A stretch of 64,000 nt of DNA from contig NZ_JAHBBD010000011.1 of NCBI RefSeq assembly GCF_019331775.1, positions 17,431 to 81,430 of the forward strand. Direction: 5' to 3'. Of the stretch, positions 56,067 through 64,000 are shown piece after piece. The stretch comes from Bifidobacterium phasiani. GTDB taxonomy: Bacteria > Actinomycetota > Actinomycetes > Actinomycetales > Bifidobacteriaceae. A program made the translations under genes and the position numbers. Position 1 is the stretch's first letter, and each line of letters starts with the position of its first letter. A model generated the notes under the pieces. That model was not told where the DNA came from. It searched no databases and was given only the letters and a program-made list of their open reading frames with translations.

Positions 56067-59000
56067 ATGGCGGCACACCCACATCGGCACGTACGGCGGC
56101 GGCGCAGGGCGCGCAACGCCTTCGTCACGATGATCGCGCGCAGCATCCGCGGCTCGATCGGCCGGTTCCTCGCCATCATCGGCATCGTCGCGCTGGGCTG
56201 CGGCTTCTTCGCCGGGCTGCGGATGAGCGGCCCCGACATGCGCATCGCCGCCGACCGCTACTACGACGGCACCGCCCTGTGGGACATCCGCGTGATCTCC
56301 ACGCTCGGCTTCTCCGACGACGACGTGGAGCGCATCCGCGGCATCGACGGCGTCGAGGCCGCCATGCCGTCCATCTCCACCGACGTGATGATGGCCCTGG
56401 GCGACGACGAACAGGCCGCGGTGCGCGTGGCCCTGCTGCCGGACGGCGCGCCCGACGGCGAGCGGACCGACGACGTCACGGTCGCCTCCGATGACGACGA
56501 CTACCTCAACCGACTGCTGCTGCGCGACGGGCGCTGGCCCGAGGCGGCGGACGAATGCGTGATCTCCGCGGACGCCGCCGGCGACGCGGTCGCGATCGGC
56601 GACACCGTCAGCGTGCTCTACGGCACCGACGCGCTCGACGACACGCTGGCCGTCCGCGAATTCACGGTGGTCGGCACGGTCAGCTCGTCGAACTATCCGT
56701 ACACCGTCAGCTTCGGCTCGACCACCCTGGGCTCCGGCATGATCGACCAGTACCTGTTCGCGCCGCGCGCCGCGTTCGTCGAGGACGCCGCCTACACGGA
56801 GGTCTACGCCACCGTGGCCGGGGCGGAGGACCACCAAAGCGGCTCCGAGGCGTACCAGGCCGCGGTCGACGAGGTGGCCGGCCGCATCGAGGACGCCGCG
56901 GACGAACTGGCGCAGGCCCGGCTCGCGGACGTGCGGGCGCAGGCCCAGGCCGAGCTCGACGAACGGACCGCCACATTCGAACAGGAGCGCGACGACGCGC
57001 AGGCCCGGCTCGACGACGCCAGGCAACAGCTGGACGACGCGGCCGCGCAGATCGCCGACGGCCAACGCCAGCTCGCCGACGGCCAGGCGCAGGCCCAGGC
57101 CGGCGCGTCACAGCTCGCCGAACAGCGGGCGTCGGCCGACCGCCAGCTCGCCGACGCCCAGGCCCGGATCGACGAGAGCACCGCGCGGATCGACCTGCAG
57201 GAGGCCCAGCTCGACGCCACGGCCGCACAGGCCGAACAGGCCCGGCAAACGGTCGCCGACGGCACCGCCGCGCTGCTGTCCCAGCTCGCCGAACAGGGCA
57301 TCGAGGCCGACGACCCGGACGGCGCGCTCGCCGCCATCGATGACGCGACCGCTGCCATCGACCGGACTCTGCCGCAGCTCGAGACCGGCATCGCCCAGGC
57401 CGAGTCGGGCATCGCCGCGCTGAACGAGGCCATCGCGCAGCTGCAGCCCGCCGTGGACGACGCCGACGCCCAGCTGCCGGCGCTGCGCCAGGCCATCGAC
57501 GACCTGCTCGCGCTCCGGGACCAGCTCGAGCAGCAGGGCCAGACCCTACCGGACGACCAGGCGCGGCGGCTGGAGGAACTGCAGGTGCAGGAGGCCCGGA
57601 TCGACGCGCTCAACGCCCAATTGCAGGAGGCGCAGGACGGGCTGCGCTCCGCCACCGAACAGCGCGACCGGCTCGTCGCCCAGCGCGACGGGCTCGACGC
57701 CTCGCGCGCCACGCTGCAGCAGGCGCGCGAGCGGACCGCCACGCTGATCGACGCCGCCGACGCCGTCGCCCGATACGACGCCGGCCGCACCGCCATCGCC
57801 GACGCAAGGCGGCAGGTGGCCGACGCCCAGGCCCAGCTCGACGACAACAGGGCCACGGCCGACGCGCGGATCGCCGCCGCGCAGGCCCAGCTGGACGCGG
57901 CGGCGGCCACGCTGGAGCAATCCCGCCAGGAACTCGCCGCCGCGCAGGCCCAGTACGACGCCGGACTGGACGAGTACGAACGCCAGTCGCAGGACGCGAC
58001 CGCGCAGCTCGCCGACGCGCAGGCCCGGCTCGACGACGCCCGGCAGGCCATCGACGAACTGGAGGCGCCTCGGATCTACGTGCTCGACCGCACTCAGAGC
58101 GAGGGCGCGGCGACCTACCAGGGCGACAGCGAACGCATGGACAGCATCGCCGAGGTGTTCCCGTTCCTGTTCTTCCTGGTCGCCGCGCTCGTGGCGCTGA
58201 CCACGATGACCCGCATGGTCGAGGACGAGCGCGTCGAGATCGGCACCTACAAGGCGCTCGGATACGGCACCGCGCAAATCGCCTGCAAATACCTCGCCTA
58301 CGCCGCGGCCGCCAGTCTCACCGGCGCTGCGATCGGCATCGCGGTGCTCTCGCAGATCCTGCCGTACATCGTCATGCAGGCGTACGGCATCATCTACGCC
58401 GTGCCGCAGCTGCCGGCCCCGCTGCCCGTCCTGCCCGGATCGGCGCTGCTGGCGGGCGGCGCCGGCGTCGGCGTGACGCTGCTGTGCACCTGGTTCGCGG
58501 TCGTCTCCAGCCTGCGCGAGACCCCGGCGATGCTCATGGTCCCCAGGCCCCCGAAGGCCGGCAAGCGCATCCTGCTCGAGCGCGTCGGCCCGCTGTGGCG
58601 GCGCATGTCGTTCTCCTGGAAGGTGACCTGCCGCAACATATTCCGCTACAAGAAGCGCTTCTTCATGACCGTCGTCGGCATCAGCGGGTGCACCGCGCTG
58701 ATGCTGGTCGGCTTCGGCCTGCACAACGCCATCTGGGACATCATCGACAACCAGTACGGGCCGATCCAGCGCTACGACACGATCGTGAGCATGGACGCGA
58801 ACGCCTCCGACGACGACGTCGCGGCGGTGCGGCGCGTGCTGGAGGACGCCGGCGCGTCCGACCTGACCCGCGTGCAGATCGAGAACATGCAGGCCTCCGG
58901 CGCGGGCGACGACGCGCTCGCCGTGCAGGTCGTCGTCCCGCAGGACGCCGACGAGCTGGCCGACGTCATCACGTTCCGCGAACGCGTCGGCCACGAGCCG

Positions 59001-59783
59001 GTGGCCTTCGGCGACGACGCCGTGCTCGTCACCGAGAAGGCGGCGAACCGGCTGGGGCTGCACGTCGGCGACACGGTGACGCTGCGCCGGCAGGACGGCA
59101 TGGGCAACGCGACCGGCGGGGGCGTCGGGGCGACGGTCACCGGCATCGTCGAATACTACGTCGGCAACGTCGTCTACGTCGGGCCGGGCGTCTGGGCGGA
59201 CATGGCGGCGGCCGACGACGGGCCGGACGCGCAGCCGCGGTACGCCACCACCTTCGCCGTCGCCCCCGGCGGGCAGGGGGAGCGCGACGGGCTGGCCGAC
59301 GAGCTGCGCGGGCTGGACCACGTCTCGACGGTCGCGTTCTCGGAGACGACCATCGAGACGTACCGCACGATGCTCAGCTCGATCAACCTGATCGTCGTCG
59401 TGCTGATCGTCTCGGCGGCGGCGCTCGCGTTCATCGTGCTGGTCAACCTGACCAACATCAACATCGGCGAGCGCGTGCGCGAGATCGCCACGCTCAAGGT
59501 GCTGGGCTTCACGCGCGGCGAGGTGAACGCGTACATCTTCCGCGAGGTGGCCATCCTCTCGCTGGTCGGCGACCTGCTCGGCCTGCTGCTCGGCACCTGG
59601 CTCGAGGGGTTCGTGATCACCACGGTGGAGGTCGACCTGGTGATGTTCGGCCGGTCGATCCATCCGACGAGCTACCTGTACGCGTTCGTGCTCACGATGG
59701 CGTTCACCGGGCTGGTGGTGCTGTTCATGCGCGGCAAGCTCGACCGGGTCGACATGGTCGAAAGCCTCAAGTCGGTGGACTAG
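56067..59783 (+). CDS. Large FtsX-like ABC permease with long extracellular coiled coil
   Basis: 1238 residues. A first helix (SIGRFLAIIGIVALGCGFF) is followed by a MacB-like extracellular part (residues about 50-270). A very long Gln/Ala-rich coiled-coil segment (about 280-664) contains a repeating AQLDDA/AQAQLD pattern. Then come FtsX permease helices: FPFLFFLVAALVALTTMTRM (~695), KYLAYAAAASLTGAAIGIAV, and the second FtsX block near the C terminus (INLIVVVLIVSAAALAFIVL). ATG 56067 has AGGAGG upstream. No ABC ATPase gene lies next to it, so the energising subunit is elsewhere. The family exports lipids, peptides or drugs, or acts on the envelope. Confidence 0.85.
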   Translation: MAAHPHRHVRRRRRARNAFVTMIARSIRGSIGRFLAIIGIVALGCGFFAGLRMSGPDMRIAADRYYDGTALWDIRVISTLGFSDDDVERIRGIDGVEAAMPSISTDVMMALGDDEQAAVRVALLPDGAPDGERTDDVTVASDDDDYLNRLLLRDGRWPEAADECVISADAAGDAVAIGDTVSVLYGTDALDDTLAVREFTVVGTVSSSNYPYTVSFGSTTLGSGMIDQYLFAPRAAFVEDAAYTEVYATVAGAEDHQSGSEAYQAAVDEVAGRIEDAADELAQARLADVRAQAQAELDERTATFEQERDDAQARLDDARQQLDDAAAQIADGQRQLADGQAQAQAGASQLAEQRASADRQLADAQARIDESTARIDLQEAQLDATAAQAEQARQTVADGTAALLSQLAEQGIEADDPDGALAAIDDATAAIDRTLPQLETGIAQAESGIAALNEAIAQLQPAVDDADAQLPALRQAIDDLLALRDQLEQQGQTLPDDQARRLEELQVQEARIDALNAQLQEAQDGLRSATEQRDRLVAQRDGLDASRATLQQARERTATLIDAADAVARYDAGRTAIADARRQVADAQAQLDDNRATADARIAAAQAQLDAAAATLEQSRQELAAAQAQYDAGLDEYERQSQDATAQLADAQARLDDARQAIDELEAPRIYVLDRTQSEGAATYQGDSERMDSIAEVFPFLFFLVAALVALTTMTRMVEDERVEIGTYKALGYGTAQIACKYLAYAAAASLTGAAIGIAVLSQILPYIVMQAYGIIYAVPQLPAPLPVLPGSALLAGGAGVGVTLLCTWFAVVSSLRETPAMLMVPRPPKAGKRILLERVGPLWRRMSFSWKVTCRNIFRYKKRFFMTVVGISGCTALMLVGFGLHNAIWDIIDNQYGPIQRYDTIVSMDANASDDDVAAVRRVLEDAGASDLTRVQIENMQASGAGDDALAVQVVVPQDADELADVITFRERVGHEPVAFGDDAVLVTEKAANRLGLHVGDTVTLRRQDGMGNATGGGVGATVTGIVEYYVGNVVYVGPGVWADMAAADDGPDAQPRYATTFAVAPGGQGERDGLADELRGLDHVSTVAFSETTIETYRTMLSSINLIVVVLIVSAAALAFIVLVNLTNINIGERVREIATLKVLGFTRGEVNAYIFREVAILSLVGDLLGLLLGTWLEGFVITTVEVDLVMFGRSIHPTSYLYAFVLTMAFTGLVVLFMRGKLDRVDMVESLKSVD

Positions 59784-59888
59784 GGCGCCGGCGCGGGCCG
59801 TGGACCGCCCCATGCCGCGTGAAAACCGGACATGGGATGTCCTGTTGTCGCATATCCGCCCGGTGTCGGCGGGAAATGGTTGCGTCCG

Positions 59889-59906
59889 CTACCAATGTTG
59901 TGGTAG
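59889..59906 (+). promoter_or_regulatory. Inverted repeat upstream of marR (probable autoregulatory site)
   Basis: CTACCA (59889-59894), ATGTTG, TGGTAG (59901-59906) is a perfect six-base inverted repeat 40 bases before the MarR start. Confidence 0.5.
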
Positions 59907-59945
59907 ACCCGCTCAGGACGTTTCGTAAGGAAAGGGGCGGCAGCC

Positions 59946-60410
59946 ATGCGGCAGGGCCATTTCCGCGACATCGGCCGATGCGTCTCCATCATCGACCGGC
60001 TGATGCGGATGTACTACGACCACGGTCTGGCCGACTACGAGATCGGCTGGGGCCAGCAGTTCTACGCGGAGTACATCCACGACCATCCCGGCGCCTCCGC
60101 GCAGGAGATGGTCTGGTGCATCCGCGTCGACAAGGCCACGCTGACCAAAAGCATCCGCAGGCTGGTCGAGATCGGCTACGTCACGGTCGTCCAGGACGAA
60201 CGCGACCACCGCGTCAAGCGGCTGTACCTGACCGGGAAGGGCAGGCCGGCGGTCGCCCGCGTCAAGCGGATCCACGACGAGTTCTACGACACATTGTGCA
60301 AAGGCATCCCGCCGCAGGACGTCGAGGCCGCCGAACGCACCCTGGAACGGATGATGGAGAACCTGAACGGCGCCGTATGGCACAGAATGGAGGAGCAGCA
60401 TGGGGCGTGA
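59946..60410 (+). CDS. MarR-family transcriptional regulator
   Basis: 154 residues, winged-helix MarR fold: AQEMVWCIRVDKATLTKSIRRLVEIGYVTVV (recognition helix), DERDHRVKRLYLTGKGR (wing), and helical dimerisation ends. It should repress the MFS gene that it overlaps by 11 bases. The ligand is unknown. The ribosome site is GGGGCGG, weaker than its neighbours. Confidence 0.88.
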   Translation: MRQGHFRDIGRCVSIIDRLMRMYYDHGLADYEIGWGQQFYAEYIHDHPGASAQEMVWCIRVDKATLTKSIRRLVEIGYVTVVQDERDHRVKRLYLTGKGRPAVARVKRIHDEFYDTLCKGIPPQDVEAAERTLERMMENLNGAVWHRMEEQHGA

Positions 60411-61779
60411 GCAAGCCCGGCACCTGTCGTCCGCGCGGCGGACGATGATCTTCGTCAACCTGGTCGTCTCCGGCATCGCGTCCTCGACGCTGTCGACGGC
60501 CATGAACACGGCGCTGCCCGATGTCACCGCGTACTTCGGCGTGGACGCCTCGATCGGGCAGTGGGTCACCAGCGGCTACTCGCTGGCGATGGGCGTGGTC
60601 ATGCCGCTGACCGCCTTCCTGATCACCAGGTTCCCCACCAGGCGCCTGTACATGGCCGGCATCGGATGCTTCATCGCGGGCCTGCTGCTGAGCATCTTCG
60701 CCAACGGGTTCGCGCTGATGATGGTGGGCCGCGTGCTGCAGGCCTGCGGCAACGGCGTGCTGATGTCGGCGGCCCAGGTCGTGATCCTGACCGTCTACCC
60801 GCTGGAGCGGCGCGGCGCGATGATGGGCACCTACGGCCTGGCCACCACCGCCGCGCCGATCATCGCGCCGACGGTCGCCGGCCTGATGATCGACGCCTTC
60901 GGCTGGAAGTCCATCTTCTGGCTGGCGCTGGCGATCATGGCATGCTCGCTGGTGTGCTCCGCGTTCGTGTTCGACGACGTGCTTGAGCTGCAGGACAAGC
61001 GCTTCGACGTCGTCTCCTTCGTCGAGAGCGTCGTCGCCTTCGGCGGCGTCACGCTCGGCGTCGGCAACATCGGCGCGTACGGGCTGGCCAGCGTCGAGGC
61101 CGGGCTGCCGCTGCTGGTCGGCGCGGCGGTGTGCGTGCTGTTCGTGGTCCGCCAGTGCGGCATGGACAAGCCGTTCCTCGACGTGCGCATCCTCGCCAAC
61201 CGCAGCTATGCGGTCAGCGTGGCGGCCAGCATGGTGCTCTACCTGGTGATGATGGGCTCGTCGGTGATGATGCCGCTGTACGTGCAGAGCGTCATGGGCT
61301 ATTCCGCCGTCGTCTCCGGCCTGGTCACGCTGCCCGGCTCGCTCGCCACCGCGCTGGTCAGCCCGTTCGCCGGGCAGCTCTACGACCGGATGGGCATCAG
61401 GCGGATCTTCATCGTCGGTGCCGCGGCGCTGGTGGCCAGCAACGCCGGCATGTGCCTGCTGACCCTGGATTCGCCGCTGTGGATCGCCGCCGCGCTCAAC
61501 GTGGTGCGCAACGTCGCCATCGGCAGCCTGATGATGCCGCTGCTGACCTGGGGCACGAGCAACGTGGACCAGTCCAAGGTCGCCGACGCCTCGTCGCTGC
61601 TCACCTCGCTGCGCACGATCGCCGGGTCGATCGGCTCGGCCGTGTTCGTCGGCGTGATGACCGCGGTGGCCGCCTCGTCCGCCGAACGCTACGGCGACGG
61701 CGCGCTGATGTACGGCATGAACGTCTCCTTCCTGGGGATGACCGCCGGCGCGCTCGTGCTGCTGGCGATCGCCCTGTGA
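60400..61779 (+). CDS. MFS drug-efflux transporter, EmrB/QacA-like
   Basis: 459 residues with about 13-14 hydrophobic helices, as in the DHA2 group. The family start STAMNTALPDVTAYFG, VTSGYSLAMGVVMPLTAFLI and RVLQACGNGVLM (motif C-like Gly-rich) are visible. It probably exports hydrophobic toxicants with proton exchange. Translation is coupled to marR. Two related hairpins follow. Confidence 0.88.
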   Translation: MGREQARHLSSARRTMIFVNLVVSGIASSTLSTAMNTALPDVTAYFGVDASIGQWVTSGYSLAMGVVMPLTAFLITRFPTRRLYMAGIGCFIAGLLLSIFANGFALMMVGRVLQACGNGVLMSAAQVVILTVYPLERRGAMMGTYGLATTAAPIIAPTVAGLMIDAFGWKSIFWLALAIMACSLVCSAFVFDDVLELQDKRFDVVSFVESVVAFGGVTLGVGNIGAYGLASVEAGLPLLVGAAVCVLFVVRQCGMDKPFLDVRILANRSYAVSVAASMVLYLVMMGSSVMMPLYVQSVMGYSAVVSGLVTLPGSLATALVSPFAGQLYDRMGIRRIFIVGAAALVASNAGMCLLTLDSPLWIAAALNVVRNVAIGSLMMPLLTWGTSNVDQSKVADASSLLTSLRTIAGSIGSAVFVGVMTAVAASSAERYGDGALMYGMNVSFLGMTAGALVLLAIAL

Positions 61780-61823
61780 GGCGTGCGCCGCCCCACCCGG
61801 TAGGCACACGTGTGCCGTCGGAA

Positions 61824-61868
61824 GGGCCGGTTCACAGGATTCGACTCGAGAATCCCGTGAACCGGCCC
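61824..61868 (+). terminator. Terminator hairpin after the MFS gene (first of two related copies)
   Basis: GGGCCGGTTCAC (61824-61835) pairs with GTGAACCGGCCC (61857-61868); the inner AGGATTC/GAATCCC extends the pairing. Confidence 0.8.
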
Positions 61869-61942
61869 GATGTTCGTTTCCCCTCCGCATCGCCGAAATT
61901 CCGCCATTGCTCGCTGAGCGGCGGTGTACGAATGTGTGCGTT

Positions 61943-61981
61943 CCGGTTCACAGGATCCCGGGCCTCGAACCTGTGAACCGG
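61943..61981 (+). terminator. Second related hairpin, possibly serving the convergent YidC-like gene
   Basis: CCGGTTCACAGG (61943-61954) pairs perfectly with CCTGTGAACCGG (61970-61981). It shares the GGTTCACAGGAT word with the first hairpin. Confidence 0.7.
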
Positions 61982-62192
61982 CCCTTGCCGCCGGCACCGA
62001 TGCGGATCATTCCCATCTTGACTATTTGTGACTGATTACCGGACATCTATCACATGCATGTCGCATTCGGTGTTGCGGATGACGGAAGTCGCGGGCGACG
62101 GAACACCCCGCGTCCGTCTCGTCCGGTTCTCGGCCACCTGATCCGAGGCAAAGCATATGCAGCCTGCCGGATGGAACGCATTCGTTCCGGAA

Positions 62193-63215
62193 TCAGCCGC
62201 GCTTCGGTGACCGTTCGAGGCCCGGCTTCCCGCGCCTGCCTCGTCGCCCGGCCGTGCGTTTTCTCCCGTTCGCCCGGCGATGCTCCCGTTCCCGTCGTGC
62301 GTCGGCAGCCATGCGGGCCTGTTCCGCCGCCTCCTGTTCCAGCGAAGGCCTTCCCTGGGCGGCACGCCGGCGGTTCTCCCGGTCGTGGCGTTTGCGGTCG
62401 CGTCGCTCGGAGGCGATCGACCCCGGCGTCGGGAACATGCGGATCTGCCAGATCGTCTGGCCGAGCGTCCAGCAGTTGTTCGACACCCAGTACAGCAGCA
62501 CGCCAAACGGCAGGGTGAGTCCCGAGGCCACATACAATGCCGGAAAGACGAACACGACGATGCGCTGGACCCGGAACTGCGGGGCCGTCATCGCCTCCTG
62601 CGCGGTGTTGCGATGCAGCTGCAGCCACTGCGTGGCGATCAGGGCCAGGCACATGACGGTGATCGTCGCGATGACGGTCGCCCGGGCGTCGGGGCCGACG
62701 GTTCCGAACGTGTCCGATAACCGCAGGTTGATGAACCGCGACCGCTCGATGTGTGAGGCGACCGACGCATCGATGGGCCCGATCGGCTCGCGGCTGCCGT
62801 CGACGATCGATGGCAGTGCCTGCAACAGGTAATACAGCGAACACAGTATCGGCCCCTGCAGCAGCGTCGGCAGGCAGGAGCCGAAGGGGCTGGCGCGGTG
62901 GCGTCGGTACAGCGCCATGGTCTCGCGCTGCATGGCTTCCCGCGATGCGGCGTCGGTACGGCCCCGGTAGGCGTTGCCGATACGGCGCAGTTCCGGCTGC
63001 AGCGCCTGCATGCGCCGCATCGCGCGCAACTGGCGGATGGTCAGCGGCAGCAGGCAGAGCCGTAGACAGAGCACCAGGGCGATGATCGTCAGACTCCAGC
63101 CGAGGTCGGATGCCTCGCCGAGTCCCATGGCGGCGATCAGCGTGTGCAGGGCGATCAGCAGATGCGCGATGCCCCATTGGATGGGATACAGGATGACGGA
63201 TATGACGGTGGTCAT
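62193..63215 (-). CDS. YidC/Oxa1-family membrane insertase paralogue
   Basis: 340 residues. Family features: a start like MTTVISVILYPIQWGIAHLL; RLCLLPLTIRQLRAMRRMQA (first helix, positively charged loop, QALQPELRRI helix); GSCLPTLLQGPILCSLYYLL; then VMCLALIATQWLQLH and the final PFGVLLYWVSNNCW. The C terminus is Lys/Arg-rich. It inserts proteins into the membrane. It lies away from the usual rpmH-rnpA-yidC setting, so it is probably a second YidC. ATG 63215 follows GGAG. Confidence 0.88.
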   Translation of the reverse strand: MTTVISVILYPIQWGIAHLLIALHTLIAAMGLGEASDLGWSLTIIALVLCLRLCLLPLTIRQLRAMRRMQALQPELRRIGNAYRGRTDAASREAMQRETMALYRRHRASPFGSCLPTLLQGPILCSLYYLLQALPSIVDGSREPIGPIDASVASHIERSRFINLRLSDTFGTVGPDARATVIATITVMCLALIATQWLQLHRNTAQEAMTAPQFRVQRIVVFVFPALYVASGLTLPFGVLLYWVSNNCWTLGQTIWQIRMFPTPGSIASERRDRKRHDRENRRRAAQGRPSLEQEAAEQARMAADARREREHRRANGRKRTAGRRGRRGKPGLERSPKRG

Positions 63216-63286
63216 GGAATGCGCTCCAATGATTCGACTATGACGATGCGGCGATGCGTCGGCGACGACGCGGATGCGGATATGCG

Positions 63287-63315
63287 CGTTCGCGCGGCCG
63301 TCGGCCGCGCGAACG
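63287..63315 (-). terminator. Long hairpin between the small membrane-protein gene and the YidC-like gene
   Basis: A 14-base inverted repeat (63287-63300 against 63302-63315, arms beginning CGTTCGCGCG and CGGCCGCGCG) with a single central base; the practical loop is a few bases wider. On the minus strand it follows the small membrane-protein gene and precedes the YidC-like gene. Confidence 0.6.
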
Positions 63316-63366
63316 GGTATACCCGATGGGAAAAGGAATCGTCACAGCCGGGATACGGCCCGGCTG

Positions 63367-63819
63367 TCAATCGAATCGGTACGGGTTAGGAAGCGCGAAA
63401 CAGGGCCAGGCAGGCACCCATTGGGGCCGCCGGTGGGATGATGTCGCCGCGGCGCGGTGATGGTCGAACCGGAAGCGTGAGACGCAGCCGCCGGTACGGC
63501 TGCCGACAAGCCCGGCCATCCATCCCGTGACGACGGCGACGGCGATGACGACAACGATGATGGCGGCGCCGATCAGCGCGGGCGCCGCAGGTGTCATGGC
63601 ATCCCCGGTCCCGGCGATCAGGGCCAGGCACGTCAAGGACACCGACGCGGCGGTGAACACCGGCGCGGGGCGGTGCATCCCGCCCTCGTCGATCGAGGCG
63701 CAGGCGCAGGCAAGGCGGCGGGACACGGCGTCGAGAATCATCGGAAGAATCAGCGTCGGCATCAGGCATGCGGCGACCAGCGCGATCCGCGCGTGCCATG
63801 CCATTCGACGTCGATCCAT
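63367..63819 (-). CDS. Small membrane protein of unknown function, upstream of the YidC-like gene
   Basis: 150 residues with three hydrophobic stretches (IALVAACLMPTLILPMILDA, VFTAASVSLTCLALIAG, ALIGAAIIVVVIAVAVVTGW). The loop after the first helix contains CACASIDEGG; the tail is Arg/His/Pro-rich. I do not recognise a family with confidence; it might belong to DUF6412, which I recall near YidC paralogues in other actinobacteria. The start is supported by GGGAGGGG. It is cotranscribed in direction with the YidC-like gene, though a strong hairpin lies between. Confidence 0.6.
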   Translation of the reverse strand: MDRRRMAWHARIALVAACLMPTLILPMILDAVSRRLACACASIDEGGMHRPAPVFTAASVSLTCLALIAGTGDAMTPAAPALIGAAIIVVVIAVAVVTGWMAGLVGSRTGGCVSRFRFDHHRAAATSSHRRPQWVPAWPCFALPNPYRFD

Positions 63820-63892
63820 ATGCCCCTCCCGTCAACACACCAATGTACCACCGGCGCGTGCCGTACCATGGAAGCCCGGTTTCTATTTGAAA

Positions 63893-63947
63893 GTGCAACA
63901 CCTGCCTAGTGTGGAAGTGTCTGGGTTCCGGAAGGAAGGTGTTGCAC
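63893..63947 (+). promoter_or_regulatory. 11-base inverted repeat enclosing the transposase ribosome site
   Basis: GTGCAACACCT (63893-63903) and AGGTGTTGCAC (63937-63947) are perfect complements. The right arm overlaps GAAGGAAGGT, the ribosome site of the transposase start at 63949. The left arm may be part of the element's terminal repeat. Confidence 0.6.
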
Positions 63948-63948
63948 C

Positions 63949-64000
63949 GTGCCACAATCGTATTCCCACCTGTCGGCGTTGGAGCGGGTCGAGATCGAGA
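63949..64000 (+). mobile_element. IS30-family transposase start (cut by the window edge)
   Basis: GTG-started frame open to the window end; translation MPQSYSHLSALERVEIE matches the IS30 N-terminal pattern leading into the helix-turn-helix. Only 17 residues are visible, so the family call rests on this short match and on the inverted repeat just upstream. Confidence 0.55.

Larger units (their letters stand above)
61780..62192 (+). other. Intergenic region between convergent MFS and YidC-like genes
   Basis: 413 bases without a gene. It holds two related hairpins (61824-61868 and 61943-61981). Confidence 0.5.

Noticed and set aside
61824..61868. tRNA-like appearance of GGTTCACAGGATTCGACTC
   Set aside because: No cloverleaf can be drawn; it is a simple long hairpin.

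Overview
The window is high-GC actinobacterial chromosome and most likely comes from a Bifidobacterium; I cannot name the species. The clues are the unbroken arginine block argC-J-B-D-F-R-G-H directly downstream of pheST, small actinobacterial membrane proteins that resemble the DUF4191 and DUF3043 families, a LigA with a long insertion, codon use strongly biased to G/C at third positions, and an IS30-type transposase start at the right edge. No rRNA, tRNA or CRISPR array was found.

Layout. 1-7.5 kb holds housekeeping genes: a TPR protein, DNA ligase LigA, a CoA-disulfide-reductase-like flavoprotein with a rhodanese domain, and an Mrp-type ATPase. 7.9-13.6 kb is a complete branched-chain amino acid ABC transporter (livH-M-G-F-K) whose first permease carries a secreted-type N-terminal domain. 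13.9-16.8 kb is a polar amino acid ABC transporter (binding protein, permease, ATPase). 17.3-19.9 kb has an ABC-F protein preceded by a leader with a ten-codon ORF, and a GNAT acetyltransferase. glnA (minus strand) follows at 20.2-21.6 kb. 21.9-25.8 kb is a metal-homeostasis block: a Cys-rich Rrf2-type regulator, a copper P-type ATPase fused in frame to a CopZ-like domain with its own internal ribosome site, and a small cupin protein.

26-31 kb holds two small membrane proteins, dihydrolipoyl dehydrogenase and an M20 peptidase. 31.0-34.5 kb is a TPP-riboswitch-controlled ECF transporter (YkoE plus a fused A-A-T protein), followed by a SpoU-type RNA methyltransferase. 35.6-40.9 kb is an accessory region: an ABC-2-like exporter (one ATPase, three membrane proteins) at ordinary GC, then a strikingly AT-rich cassette with a secreted DUF2712-like protein and a two-component system. 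This is the best candidate for an undescribed bacteriocin-like or cell-envelope-response module.

41.1-55.9 kb is pheS-pheT, a DUF4190-like membrane protein, a 1.1 kb repeat-rich non-coding stretch, and the arginine operon with ArgR-type boxes before argC and before argG. 56-62 kb has a giant FtsX-like permease without an ATPase partner and a MarR-MFS efflux pair. 62.2-64 kb has a YidC paralogue, a small membrane protein, and the start of an IS30-family transposase.

Metabolically the window joins nitrogen handling (glutamine synthetase, amino acid importers, arginine synthesis), thiamine-precursor uptake, and copper/thiol handling. GTAAC-type boxes before livH and glnA could tie the nitrogen genes together, but this is inference.
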